From the NCBI GenBank assembly GCA_963697365.1, contig CAVONT010000016.1, positions 124,001 to 188,000 of the forward strand: DNA of 64,000 nucleotides, given 5' to 3'. The translations under genes were made by a program, and so were the position numbers. Source of the DNA: CAIXZV01 sp963697365 (GTDB lineage: Bacteria; Chloroflexota; Limnocylindria; Limnocylindrales; CSP1-4). Each line of letters begins with the position of its first letter. Positions within the stretch are counted from its first letter, which is position 1. The notes below the pieces were generated by a model that was given only the letters and a program-made list of their open reading frames with translations, made no database searches and was not told the DNA's origin. Positions 26,502 through 36,834 of the stretch are shown piece after piece.

Positions 26502-28355
26502 GTGCCCGCTGAACCGTCCAACCTCGCCACGCCCTACCGCACCCACACCTGCGGGGACCTGCGCGACGCGGACGGCGGCACGCACGTCAAGCTCGCGGGC
26601 TGGGTCCATCGCCGGCGTGACTACGGCAAGCTCGTCTTCATCGACCTGCGTGACCGCCACGGCATCACCCAGGTGGTCGTGGATGCGGCGGACGCACCCG
26701 AGGCGCACGACCTCGCGGAGCAGGTCCGCACCGAGTACGTGATCGCGGTCGAGGGCACGGTCGCCCACCGGCAGCCCGGCCAGGAGAACGCGAGGCTGGC
26801 CACCGGCGACGTCGAGGTCCAGGCGACGAAGGTCACGATCCTCAACGAGGCGAAGACGCCGCCGTTCTACGTCAACGACCCGGACGCTCCGATCGACGAG
26901 AGCCTCCGCCTCAAGTACCGCTACCTGGACATCCGGCGCGAGGCGATGCAGAAGCGCCTGCTCCTGCGCTCCCGCCTGGTGCAGGCGATCCGCGAGGTCC
27001 ACCACGCCAACGGCTTCATCGAGGTCGAGACGCCCAACCTGATCAAGTCCACCCCGGAGGGCGCCCGCGACTTCGTCGTGCCCAGCCGGCTCCAGCCGGG
27101 CACGGTGTACGCGCTGCCGCAGAGCCCCCAGCAGCTCAAGCAGCTGCTCATGGTGGCCGGCATCGACCGCTACTTCCAGATCGCCCGCTGCTTCCGCGAC
27201 GAGGACCTCCGCGGCGACCGCCAGCCCGAGTTCACGCAGCTCGACCTCGAGATGAGCTTCGTGGACGAGGCCACCGTCATGGGCTTCATCGAGAAGATGG
27301 TCATCGAGGTCACGCAGGCCACGGTGCCTGACCGCAGGATCCGCGAGATCCCGTTCCCGGTCTTCGAGTACGAGGATGCGATGGAGCGGTTCGGCTCGGA
27401 CAAGCCGGACCTGCGCTTCGGCGTGGAGCTCTACGACCTTGCGCCCGCGCTCGGCTCCAGCTCCGGCTTCCGCGTGTTCGACGAGACCCTTGCGGCCGGT
27501 GGCCGCGTGAAGGGGATCACCGCGCCCGGCATGGGCCACATCACGCGGCGCGAGATCGACGAGCTCACCGAGATGGCCAGGCGTTTCGGCGCCAAGGGCC
27601 TGGTCCACCTGTCCGTCGTCGAGGGTGGCGAGCTCCACGGGCCCATCGCGAAGTTCCTTGCCCACGAGACCCAGGCGGCGATCCGCGGGGCGGCAGGCGC
27701 CGGCGAAGGCGACCTGATCCTGGTCGTGGCGGATCATGGCGAGGTCGCGAACGAGGTCCTCGGGCGCCTGCGCAACGAGATCGGCGCGCGCCTCAACCTC
27801 GCCGATCCGGATGAGCTCGCGTACTGCTGGGTCCACCACTTCCCGATGTACCAGTGGGACGAGCCGTTCCAGCGCTGGGACGCCACGCACAACCCGTTCA
27901 GCGGCGTCGTGCCCGAGCACGAGGAGCTGCTGACGACGGTGTCAGGCGACCTGGACGTGCGCTCGCCCGAGGATCCGGCGGGCCGTGCCAAGGCGATGCA
28001 GTACGACGTGGCGCTCAACGGCTGGGAGCTGGGCGGCGGCTCGGTCCGGATCTGGGACCCGAAGCTGCTCGCCCGGAGCTTCAATCTGCAGGGCTACACG
28101 CTCGAGCAGATGCGCGAGCGGTTCGGCGCCATGCTGGAGGCGTTCGAGTACGGCGCGCCGCCGCACGGCGGCATCGCGCTGGGCGTGGACCGCTGGGCCG
28201 CCCTGCTGAGCTACCAGACGAACATCCGCGAGGTCATGGCGTTCCCCAAGACCCAGTCCGGCTCGGACCTGATGCTCGAGGCGCCGTCGGCCCCCGACGA
28301 GGAGCAGTTCGCCGAGCTTGGCCTGCGGTTCGTGGGCGTGCCCGACAAGGCGTAG
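26502..28355 (+). CDS. aspS: Aspartyl-tRNA synthetase
   Basis: 617-aa bacterial-type class II synthetase. The N-terminal anticodon-binding OB fold (VKLAGWVHRRRDYGKLVFIDLRDRHG in spaced form: WVHRRRDYG, FIDLRD) is followed by motif 2 (FQIARCFRDEDLRGDRQPEFTQLD, seen as CFRDEDLRGDRQPEF). A GAD-type insertion domain and motif 3 near GIALGVDRWAALL come next. No frame breaks. Whether it is discriminating or also charges tRNA-Asn cannot be settled here. Monocistronic, with a convergent gene 31 bp downstream. Confidence 0.95.
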   Translation: MPAEPSNLATPYRTHTCGDLRDADGGTHVKLAGWVHRRRDYGKLVFIDLRDRHGITQVVVDAADAPEAHDLAEQVRTEYVIAVEGTVAHRQPGQENARLATGDVEVQATKVTILNEAKTPPFYVNDPDAPIDESLRLKYRYLDIRREAMQKRLLLRSRLVQAIREVHHANGFIEVETPNLIKSTPEGARDFVVPSRLQPGTVYALPQSPQQLKQLLMVAGIDRYFQIARCFRDEDLRGDRQPEFTQLDLEMSFVDEATVMGFIEKMVIEVTQATVPDRRIREIPFPVFEYEDAMERFGSDKPDLRFGVELYDLAPALGSSSGFRVFDETLAAGGRVKGITAPGMGHITRREIDELTEMARRFGAKGLVHLSVVEGGELHGPIAKFLAHETQAAIRGAAGAGEGDLILVVADHGEVANEVLGRLRNEIGARLNLADPDELAYCWVHHFPMYQWDEPFQRWDATHNPFSGVVPEHEELLTTVSGDLDVRSPEDPAGRAKAMQYDVALNGWELGGGSVRIWDPKLLARSFNLQGYTLEQMRERFGAMLEAFEYGAPPHGGIALGVDRWAALLSYQTNIREVMAFPKTQSGSDLMLEAPSAPDEEQFAELGLRFVGVPDKA

Positions 28356-28378
28356 GGACCCCGCACCGGAGGACGGCG

Positions 28379-28394
28379 GCCCGCGATCACGGGC
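28379..28394. terminator. Short hairpin between convergent aspS and hydrolase genes
   Basis: GCCCG, loop CGATCA, CGGGC. It spans the stop of the minus-strand hydrolase and lies 23 bp after aspS, so it could serve both directions. No T-tracts. Confidence 0.3.
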
Positions 28395-29130
28395 TGGAGA
28401 TCGTCTCCAGCATCTGCACGGTGGCCTCGGCGACCAGGCGCTGCTGCTCCTCGCGGGCGATCGTGGCCACCCCGTCGTTCGGCTGGCCCGTGTACCAGCC
28501 CATCTGCTCGTGGTTGCCGCCGGGGATCTCCACGTACACGGTGTCCGGCGGGAGGTTCGCCTTCGACTCGGCCGAGAACCCGCGCTCGCGGCCGGGGTCC
28601 AGCGAGCCGTAGACCGATACCACGGAGATCGGCTTGGCCGACAGGTCCGTGGCGGAGAACGACGCCCACAGGGCGAGGCCCTCGACCGGCGGCACGTGGT
28701 CCGCGGTGTACTGCGCTGCCATGGCGCCACCGAGTGAATGCCCGCCGACGGCCCAGTGCGTGATCTCCGGGTGCGCGGCGATCGCACGGTCGGCGGCGCC
28801 GATGTCGAAGATCGCGAAGTTGAAGGGGACCTCCATCACCACGACGAGATAGCCGTCTCCGGCGATCTCCTGCGCGAGCGGCCCGTAGCCCGCGGCCGGG
28901 ACCTTCGCGCCCGGGTACACGACCAGGCCGGTGGTGGGCTCACTGCCGGCAGGCGACCACTCGAGGCGGCCGTCCACGGCGGTGTAGGTGACGTCGGCGG
29001 TCGACGCCTGCGATGCGGCCGCCTCGGGCAGGAGGGGCTGGGGCTGCGTGTACCAGAGGAAGCCGGCGGCGGCGACGGCGAGGACGACGACCAGGGCGAT
29101 GCCGATCGTGCGGCGGCGGGGGCGGCGCAT
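28387..29130 (-). CDS. Membrane-anchored alpha/beta hydrolase
   Basis: 247 aa. One N-terminal helix (IGIALVVVLAVAAAGFLWY) anchors an extracytoplasmic alpha/beta-hydrolase domain with GLVVYPGAKVPAAGYGPLA, nucleophile elbow GGHSLGGAMAA, acid region YGSLDPGRERGF and a late His in PGGNHEQMGWY. Ser, Asp and His are therefore all present. It resembles the Abhydrolase_5 group (DUF-type carboxylic-ester or dienelactone-like hydrolases); substrate unknown. It follows the nucleotidyltransferase-like gene by 5 bp in one minus-strand unit. Confidence 0.75.
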   Translation of the reverse strand: MRRPRRRTIGIALVVVLAVAAAGFLWYTQPQPLLPEAAASQASTADVTYTAVDGRLEWSPAGSEPTTGLVVYPGAKVPAAGYGPLAQEIAGDGYLVVVMEVPFNFAIFDIGAADRAIAAHPEITHWAVGGHSLGGAMAAQYTADHVPPVEGLALWASFSATDLSAKPISVVSVYGSLDPGRERGFSAESKANLPPDTVYVEIPGGNHEQMGWYTGQPNDGVATIAREEQQRLVAEATVQMLETISSP

Positions 29131-29135
29131 CGCGG

Positions 29136-29819
29136 CTACCTGGCCAGTCGGGTCGGGCTTGGGACGGGCGCGTCGTCACGCAGGTCGGCGACGGCGGCGC
29201 CCCAGTCGCGGTCGAGCGCGTCGGCGGGCACGGGTGGTCCGTCGAAGGGAGGCAGCTCGGAGCGCGGCGTGGCGACATCGAACGTGACGCCCGGGTCGCC
29301 GGTGTCCAGGCTGTGGACCGGGACGCCACCCTTGACCAGGTCCTCCAGGATCTCGCCGGGCATCCGGTTTGCGCCGATGCCGCGCAGCGCATCCAGGCGG
29401 CTGACGGGGAGCAGGGCAGGGAAGCCCGCGCGCCCGGCGTAGGCAGGCCGCACGAGGTCCCCGCGGCGCTCGCCGTGGGCGGCAATCAGCGATGTCACGG
29501 TCTCGGCATCCACCCATGCCATGCGGGCGGGCCACACGAGCGCGGCATCCGTGCCGGTGACCAGACCGAGGGCGGCCTCGATCCCGTTCACGATCTGGGC
29601 GACGGGCCCACCGTCCTCGGGCGCCGGGTCGACGAGCGTCACCTCGGCATTGGCGAGGGCGGTGGCGACGCTGCCATCCGGATCGAAGGAGCAGACGACC
29701 ACCGGCGTGGCGCCCCCGGCCCAGGCCGCGTCGGCGATGCGGCGAACGGCCGGCGTGCCGTCGGCATCCGCAAGGGCGGACTCCGGGCTGGCGGCTAGGA
29801 TGACGGCGGCGACGGTCAT
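29136..29819 (-). CDS. MobA/MocA-like nucleotidyltransferase fold protein, active-site loop degenerate
   Basis: 227 aa starting MTVAAVILAASPESALADADGTPAVRRIADAAW. The first strand and the overall Rossmann-like order (VILAA, VVVCSFDPDG, DGGPVAQIVNGIEAAL, DAALVWPARMAWVD) resemble MobA-type NTP transferases, including the PVAQIVNGIEA stretch. However, the nucleotide-binding GGxSxRMGxxK loop is replaced by ASPESALADADG. It may be a catalytically dead or re-purposed homologue. ATG 29819 has AGGAGGAG ahead. Longer upstream starts are less likely because the promoter lies at 29845. Confidence 0.55.
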   Translation of the reverse strand: MTVAAVILAASPESALADADGTPAVRRIADAAWAGGATPVVVCSFDPDGSVATALANAEVTLVDPAPEDGGPVAQIVNGIEAALGLVTGTDAALVWPARMAWVDAETVTSLIAAHGERRGDLVRPAYAGRAGFPALLPVSRLDALRGIGANRMPGEILEDLVKGGVPVHSLDTGDPGVTFDVATPRSELPPFDGPPVPADALDRDWGAAVADLRDDAPVPSPTRLAR

Positions 29820-29839
29820 GGGCTCCTCCTGCAGCGCGG

Positions 29840-29845
29840 AGTGTA
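29840..29845 (-). promoter_or_regulatory. -10-like hexamer TACACT for the nucleotidyltransferase-like/hydrolase unit
   Basis: Minus-strand hexamer with predicted +1 near 29833, giving a 14-base leader that carries the AGGAGG site before ATG 29819. Confidence 0.45.
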
Positions 29846-29895
29846 GCCGCCCTTCCACGGGGGACACTGCTGGGGCGTGGGAATCGCGCATGTGC

Positions 29896-29901
29896 GACAC
29901 T
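29896..29901 (+). promoter_or_regulatory. -10-like hexamer GACACT for typA
   Basis: A NANNNT hexamer with predicted +1 near 29908, four bases before ATG 29912. Weaker than the TANNNT boxes. Confidence 0.35.
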
Positions 29902-29911
29902 CTGACGGCCC

Positions 29912-31836
<1,925 letters not shown>

Positions 31837-31843
31837 GCCGCAA

Positions 31844-33825
31844 TCAGGCGGCCGGGGGCTCCTGGCTTCTTCGCTGCCAGGCGATCACCGCACCAACACC
31901 GAGCACCGCCAGGGCAGCCACCACGAGGACCGCGATCCACGGGAAGCTGCTGCCGTCACCGGTCGCACCGGGCTCCGGCGAGGGTGCCGGCGTCGGCGCG
32001 ACGGTCGGCGAGGGTGTCGGGGTCGGTGACGGCGCGGCAGTCATGGTCAGCACCACGCCTGCCTTGGGGTTGTCCTGGGTGATAACCGGCGCGTCCTCCG
32101 ACGACCACATCTGCGTGCCGTCCCAGATGGTCGACCGCGCGACGTAGTCCGCGTCCGGGTCGATGTCCCCCGGGTCGTACGGCACCGAGAACTCGATCGG
32201 TGAGCTCGAGATCGGCTGGATGACCTGGACGCCGACCGTCTCGCCCGTGTCGACCCGGATGACGAGCGCGCTCGCGTAGGTGTCGTCCGCCGCCGTTGCA
32301 TCGAGGCCGTCGGCGACGATGACGCCGCTGACCGCGCCCTTGAGGAGATCGGGCCGGTACTCGAGCTGGAGTTCGAGATCCTCGATGACAGGCTGCTGCG
32401 GCACCGGGACCGCGACGCCTGCCGGCGTCACCCAGGAGAGGTCGCCGTCCGTGAGGCCCGCGTACACCCGGTACGGAGCACCTTCCTCGACCGAGGACAT
32501 CGGGTAGGCGAGCGCGAACTCGATCGGCTGGTCACCGGGGTCCACCAAGGTGGTCGACGCGATGATGTTGCTGCTGTCCAGGCCGGCCTTGCCCTCGACG
32601 AGCATCACCACGGCCTGCGACTCACCGGAGGGGACGTGGTTCTCGGCCCACGTCAGCGTGCCACTGATCGTGCCGGTGGTCGGGCTGGGCGACGGGGAGG
32701 GGCTCGGCGACGGGCTCGCGGTCGGGCTGGGCGACGGGGAGGGGCTCGGCGACGGGCTCGCGGTCGGGCTGGGCGACGGGGAGGGGCTCGGCGACGGGCT
32801 CGCGATCGGGCTGGGCGACGGCGAAGGGCTGGGTGATGGTGTCGCAGTCGGGCTTGCCGTCGGTGCCGGCGTCGGCTCGGGCGTCGGCTCCGGCGTCGGC
32901 TCGGGTCGTCGGCTCCGGCGTCGGCTCCGGCGTCGGCTCGGGCGTCGGCTCCGGCGTCGGCTCCGGCGTGGGCTCGGGCGTCGGCTCGGCGTCGGCTCCG
33001 GCGTGGCTCCGGCGTGGGCTCGGGCGTCGGCTCGGGCGTCGGCTCCGGCGTCGGCTCGGGCGTCGGCTCGGGCGTCGGCTCCGGCGTCGGCTCCGGCGTC
33101 GGCGTTGCGACCGCGAGCTTCACCACGGTCACCTGGATCGGCTGGATCACCGCCCCGTTGCTGATCGCGGGCTGCGGCTGCTGGGCCTGCCAGTAGCGCG
33201 TCCCGTCCACGATCGCCGCGCTCACCACGTACTCGGCGCCGTTGTCGATCACCGACGGGTCGAACTGGATCGAGAAGCTGATCGGCTCGGCCGGTGAGGG
33301 GAGCACCTGGCGGGCGACCAGCGTCCCGGTGGTTGCATTCACGAGCGCCGCGACGGCGACGGCCTGCGGCGACAGCGCGGACTTGTCGCTGCGCACGATC
33401 GTCCCGCCGATCGTCTCGTTGCCCGACGTCGGGAGCGGCTTGACGGTCAGCGTCACGTCGGACGTCGGGCCGCCCGTGATCACCGGGACGGGCTCCGGGT
33501 TCTGGTAGCGGGTCGGCTCGTCGATGACGCTGACGTACAGGGCGTAGCTGTGCGTGGGGTCGACGCGTGCGCTGTCGTACTCGACGCTGAACGGGAACGG
33601 AAACTGGACCCCGTCGATCCGCTGCTGGCCGATGATCGTCCCGGCCTCGGGCGATGCCTGCTGGTCCACGAGCGTGACGACCGCCACGGCGCCGGCCCCC
33701 AGCGCGATCTTCTCCTTGGTCTCGACGGTGCCCGTCACCGTCATGGGCGTGGCCGAGGCGGGGGTGGCCGGCAGGAGGCCGAGCAGCAGCACGGCGGGGA
33801 CGAGGATCGAGAGGATGCGACGCAT
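31844..33825 (-). CDS. Membrane-anchored protein with four YbaY-like domains and a Pro-rich stalk (frame disrupted in repeats)
   Basis: The signal peptide ILSILVPAVLLLGLLPATPASA is followed by two repeats of a YbaY/YscW-like beta domain (VTGTVETKEKIALGAGAVAVVTLVD, then GGTIVRSDKSALSPQAVAVAALVN in spaced form). A stalk of PTPE repeats changes to SPSP repeats, then two more domains of the same plan (GTISGTLTW.., GAVSGVIVADG..), a Pro/Ser linker, and a C-terminal helix IAVLVVAALAVLGVGAVIAW with a short basic tail. The first half and the second half are in different frames. Breaks fall in the 12-bp repeats near 32907, 32990 and 33005. The protein would stand on the outer face of the membrane; its ligand is unknown. 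Confidence 0.7.
32680..32847. repeat. Four 42-bp tandem repeats encoding Ser-Pro stalk
   Basis: Units start at 32680, 32722 and 32764 with virtually no differences. A diverged fourth spans 32806-32847. Each encodes 14 residues of alternating Ser and Pro ending Thr-Ala. Near identity implies recent duplication or gene conversion. Confidence 0.85.
32869..33105. repeat. 12-bp repeat tract (GGCGTCGGCTCG type) encoding PTPE stalk
   Basis: About twenty copies of a 12-base unit alternate between two variants and encode Pro-Thr-Pro-Glu on the minus strand. Three units have lost or gained bases, which throws the reading frame. Length is unreliable because such tracts slip and assemble poorly. Confidence 0.8.
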
Positions 33826-33873
33826 CAGGGGGTGACTCCGCACAGCGCCGCCGGCCTTGGGGCGGCTGCCCGG

Positions 33874-33879
33874 AGTGTA
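33874..33879 (-). promoter_or_regulatory. -10-like hexamer TACACT for the YbaY-like gene
   Basis: Minus-strand hexamer with predicted +1 near 33867, leaving a leader of about 41 bases before ATG 33825. Identical to the hexamer at 29840. Confidence 0.4.
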
Positions 33880-33936
33880 GGCCTGATCGGGTTTGCCGGT
33901 CCTTTGCCGCATCGAGGTCGAGCAGGGGCGGCGGCG

Positions 33937-33942
33937 TACAAT
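33937..33942 (+). promoter_or_regulatory. -10-like hexamer TACAAT for the cysteine desulfurase gene
   Basis: The best match to consensus in the window. Predicted +1 about 33949, three bases before ATG 33952. Confidence 0.55.
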
Positions 33943-33951
33943 CCCCCGACC

Positions 33952-35181
33952 ATGGCGATCTACCTCGACCACGCCGCGACCACGCCACTCCGGCCGGAGG
34001 TGCTGGAGGCGATGCTCCCGTACCTGGGCGGCACCTTCGGCAACCCGTCGTCGGCGCATGCCTTCGGCAGGATCGCGCGCGAGGCGATCGATGACGCCCA
34101 TGAGCGCCTCGCGCGTTCGATCGGGGCCGAGGCCAGGGAGATCGTGTTCACCAGCGGCGGCACCGAGGCCAGCAACCTCGCGCTCAAGGGCGCGGCGTGG
34201 GCAGGACGGGCGCGTGGCGGGCGGGTCGTGACGTCGGCCGTGGAGCACCACGCCGTCAGCCACTCGCTCTCGCACCTCGAGAAGTTCGGGTTCGAGATCG
34301 TCCAGGTGCCAGTCGACCGGTACGGGCGCGTGGATCCCGCCGATGTCGAGGCAGCCCTGACGGATCGCACGATCCTGGTGTCGGTCATGCTCGCCAACAA
34401 CGAGGTCGGGACGATCCAGCCCATCGCCGAGATCGCGGCTGCGGTCCGGGCCCGGCGCGGGATCCTGTTCCACGTGGATGCCGTGCAGGGCGCGCCGTGG
34501 GTGGACCTCGACGTCAACGCCCTCGGCATCGACCTGCTGGCGCTGGGCGCACACAAGGCCGAGGGCCCGAAGGGAACGGGCGCGCTGTGGATCCGGCGCG
34601 GCACCCACATCCTCGCCCAGCAGCACGGTGGATCCCAGGAGCGCCACCGGCGCGCAGGCACGGAGAACGTCGCCGGCGCCGTGGGCATGGCACGCGCCTT
34701 CGAGCTGGTCGCAGCCGAGCGCGCCGCGACCCGGGCTCACGTCACCGCGCTGCGGGAGCGCCTCGCGGCCGCGCTGCTCGCCATCGATGGCGTCGAGCTC
34801 ACGGGCCACCCGGTCGAGCGCCTGCCCCACATCCTGTCGTGCGTCGTTCCGCGCGTCGATGGCGGCTCGGTCACGGTCGCACTCGACCTCGAGGGCATCG
34901 CCGCCTCGACGGGATCCGCCTGCACGAGCGGCTCCGACGAGGTCAGCCACGTGCTGGCGGCGATGGGCTACCCGGCCGAGGAGGCCCGCGGCGCGCTCCG
35001 GCTGTCGCTGGGCCGCACGACGACCGGGCCCGAGATCGACGAGGCCTGCCGTGTGGTTCCAGAGGTGGTCCGGCGGCTGGCCCAGGCAGCACCCGCCGCT
35101 GCCGGCCTTGCTGCGGATCCGGGACCGGATCCACGACCGGACTCCAGCCCGGACCCGGTCGTCGGGGTCACGGCCGGATGA
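33952..35181 (+). CDS. Cysteine desulfurase (IscS/NifS family)
   Basis: 409-aa PLP enzyme that takes sulfur from cysteine as a persulfide. Start YLDHAATTPLRPEVLEAM, His of SAVEHHAV, PLP lysine in GAHKAEGPKGTG, and catalytic Cys in STGSACTSGSDEVSHVL. The short Cys loop is typical of IscS-type enzymes. The C-terminal 30 residues are a Pro/Asp-rich linker. ATGA overlap with mnmA indicates it feeds sulfur to tRNA thiolation. No IscU or IscR is next to it, so a wider Fe-S role is not shown. Confidence 0.92.
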   Translation: MAIYLDHAATTPLRPEVLEAMLPYLGGTFGNPSSAHAFGRIAREAIDDAHERLARSIGAEAREIVFTSGGTEASNLALKGAAWAGRARGGRVVTSAVEHHAVSHSLSHLEKFGFEIVQVPVDRYGRVDPADVEAALTDRTILVSVMLANNEVGTIQPIAEIAAAVRARRGILFHVDAVQGAPWVDLDVNALGIDLLALGAHKAEGPKGTGALWIRRGTHILAQQHGGSQERHRRAGTENVAGAVGMARAFELVAAERAATRAHVTALRERLAAALLAIDGVELTGHPVERLPHILSCVVPRVDGGSVTVALDLEGIAASTGSACTSGSDEVSHVLAAMGYPAEEARGALRLSLGRTTTGPEIDEACRVVPEVVRRLAQAAPAAAGLAADPGPDPRPDSSPDPVVGVTAG

Positions 35182-36383
35182 GCCGGATCCTCGTCGCGAT
35201 GTCGGGCGGCGTTGACAGCTCGGTTGCGGCAGCGCTCCTGCACGAGCAGGGCCACGAGGTCGTCGGCGTCTGGATGCGCCTCCACGAGGCCGCCGACAGC
35301 TACTCCGAGTTCCGGAAGTCCTGCTGCTCGGCCGATGCCGCCGACGACGCGCGGCGCGTGGCCGCCCGCCTCGGGATCCCGTTCTACGTCATGAACCTGG
35401 AGCGCGAGTTCGGCGCCGGCGTCATCGAGCCGTTCGTGGCTGCCTACCTTGACGGCCAGACCCCCAGTCCCTGCATCGACTGCAACACCGTGGTGAAGTT
35501 CGGCGCACTGCTGGGCAGGGCCCGGCAGCTGTACGACTGCGAGGCGGTGGCCACCGGGCACTACGCCCGCCGCCAGGAGGTCTCCACGCCCGACGGGCCT
35601 CGTGCCGTCCTGGCCCGGGCCGCCGACGAGGCCAAGGACCAGACCTACTTCCTGTACGGTCTGCGCCAGGACCAGCTGTGGCACAGCCGCTTCCCGCTAG
35701 GCGACCTGGTCAAGTCGCAGGTGCGCGAGATCGCTCGCGCCCTGGACCTCATCACCGCCGACAAGCCCGAGAGCCAGGAGATCTGCTTCGTGCCCGGCGG
35801 TGACTACCGGGCAGCCCTGCGCGAGCGGGGCGGCTGGCAGCCCATCCCGGGGCCGGTGCTGGACGGCGCCGGGACGCGCATGGGCACGCATGACGGCACC
35901 GCAGGCTTCACGGTCGGCCAGCGCAAGGGCATCGGTGTGGCGGCAGGGGAGCCGCGCTACGTCTCGCGCATTGACCCTGCGACCAATGCGATCGTGCTGG
36001 GCCGGCGCGAGGACCTCGAGACGAGGGCGATCACGCTCGATGGCGTCTCGTTCATCGCGGATGCGCCGCCCGTACCCCGGGACGCGGACGGGGCCTGGCA
36101 GAGCTTCGCGGCACAGGTGAGGATCCGCCACCGGGCGGACCTGGTCGATGCGGTGGTCCGGCCCGCAGGCGCCGAGGAGCCTGCGCGCGGGGGTCGATGG
36201 GTTGTTGCGACGGCGCGACCGGTCTGGGCGATCGCGCCCGGGCAGGCGTGTGTCCTCTACGACGGGGACGTGTGCCTCGGCGGCGGGCGGATCGCGGCGC
36301 CGGATGTGCCCCCGGCCGCGGCGACCCAGGGCGCGAACGCCGGGCTTGCGGCGAACGCCGGGCTTGCGGCGGTGACGGGATGA
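35178..36383 (+). CDS. mnmA: tRNA-specific 2-thiouridylase MnmA
   Basis: 401 aa. PP-loop ATP site MSGGVDSSVAAALL, substrate loop SPCIDCNTVVKFG with the first catalytic Cys, ATGHYARR, DEAKDQTYFLYGL, and the second catalytic Cys in ESQEICFVPGGDYR. The C-terminal beta barrel (GFTVGQRKGIG onward) is complete. It makes 2-thiouridine at position 34 of Lys, Glu and Gln tRNAs using sulfur from the upstream desulfurase. The extreme C-terminus carries a duplicated ANAGLA peptide from an 18-bp tandem repeat. Confidence 0.94.
   Translation: MSRILVAMSGGVDSSVAAALLHEQGHEVVGVWMRLHEAADSYSEFRKSCCSADAADDARRVAARLGIPFYVMNLEREFGAGVIEPFVAAYLDGQTPSPCIDCNTVVKFGALLGRARQLYDCEAVATGHYARRQEVSTPDGPRAVLARAADEAKDQTYFLYGLRQDQLWHSRFPLGDLVKSQVREIARALDLITADKPESQEICFVPGGDYRAALRERGGWQPIPGPVLDGAGTRMGTHDGTAGFTVGQRKGIGVAAGEPRYVSRIDPATNAIVLGRREDLETRAITLDGVSFIADAPPVPRDADGAWQSFAAQVRIRHRADLVDAVVRPAGAEEPARGGRWVVATARPVWAIAPGQACVLYDGDVCLGGGRIAAPDVPPAAATQGANAGLAANAGLAAVTG
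36333..36368. repeat. Two perfect 18-bp tandem copies at the 3' end of mnmA
   Basis: GCGAACGCCGGGCTTGCG occurs at 36333-36350 and 36351-36368 in frame, adding ANAGLA twice. A recent slippage event in a non-conserved tail. Confidence 0.8.
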
Positions 36384-36664
36384 CGATCGGGCCGGCGCTC
36401 CCGCTCTCGCTGCTGCTGGGGCTCATCCACACGTCGATCTACGTGGTCATCCGCGGCGACGGTGGGACGAGGCTGCCGCTCATGTATGTCGCGGCGTCGC
36501 TGGGAGCCTGGGCAGGGGCGGCGATCGGGGCCAGGCTCGGTCTGACCGTCATCGCCATCGGCGACTATCCGCTGATCCCAGCCTCCGTCGTGGCGTGGGC
36601 CGGCATCGCGATCGTCGCGATCCTCGCGACCCTTGGTCCGCAGTCGAAGGAGGACGGCTCATGA
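36380..36664 (+). CDS. Small hypothetical membrane protein (94 aa)
   Basis: Three predicted hydrophobic helices: PLSLLLGLIHTSIYVVI, PLMYVAASLGAWAGAAIGARLG and ASVVAWAGIAIVAILAT, with a short polar end. Joined to mnmA by ATGA and to the next small gene by ATGA, so it is surely translated with them. I do not recognise a family. Retention in the mnmA operon is the only hint of a role. Confidence 0.65.
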   Translation: MTIGPALPLSLLLGLIHTSIYVVIRGDGGTRLPLMYVAASLGAWAGAAIGARLGLTVIAIGDYPLIPASVVAWAGIAIVAILATLGPQSKEDGS

Positions 36665-36816
36665 CCGGGCGGCTGGTGGTCGGGGTGGTCGACCTGCTCG
36701 CCGGACGGAGCGACCGATCGCAGCGGCTGCTGGGCGGTGTCGTTGCCGGTGCGCTCGTGGGAGCGGCGATCGCCGGCGCCGTCGCACGCGCTGCGGCGTC
36801 GCGCAGGAAGGCCTAG
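36661..36816 (+). CDS. Small hypothetical protein (51 aa), one hydrophobic segment
   Basis: Reads MTGRLVVGVVDLLAGRSDRSQRL, then a Gly/Ala-rich hydrophobic helix GGVVAGALVGAAIAGAVARA and a basic end SRRKA. The ATGA overlap with the preceding gene supports translation. It could be a small membrane or glycine-zipper-like protein. No function can be assigned. Confidence 0.5.
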   Translation: MTGRLVVGVVDLLAGRSDRSQRLLGGVVAGALVGAAIAGAVARAAASRRKA

Positions 36817-36834
36817 CGCGAGGTCCGGTTCGGG

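Noticed and set aside
29820..29900. N-terminal extension of the nucleotidyltransferase-like protein to 29900
   Set aside because: The extra 27 residues lie upstream of the predicted promoter and Shine-Dalgarno, and do not resemble the fold.
32680..33105. Repeat tracts as a CRISPR array
   Set aside because: Units are contiguous without spacers and encode Ser-Pro and Pro-Thr-Pro-Glu stalk residues of a recognisable protein.
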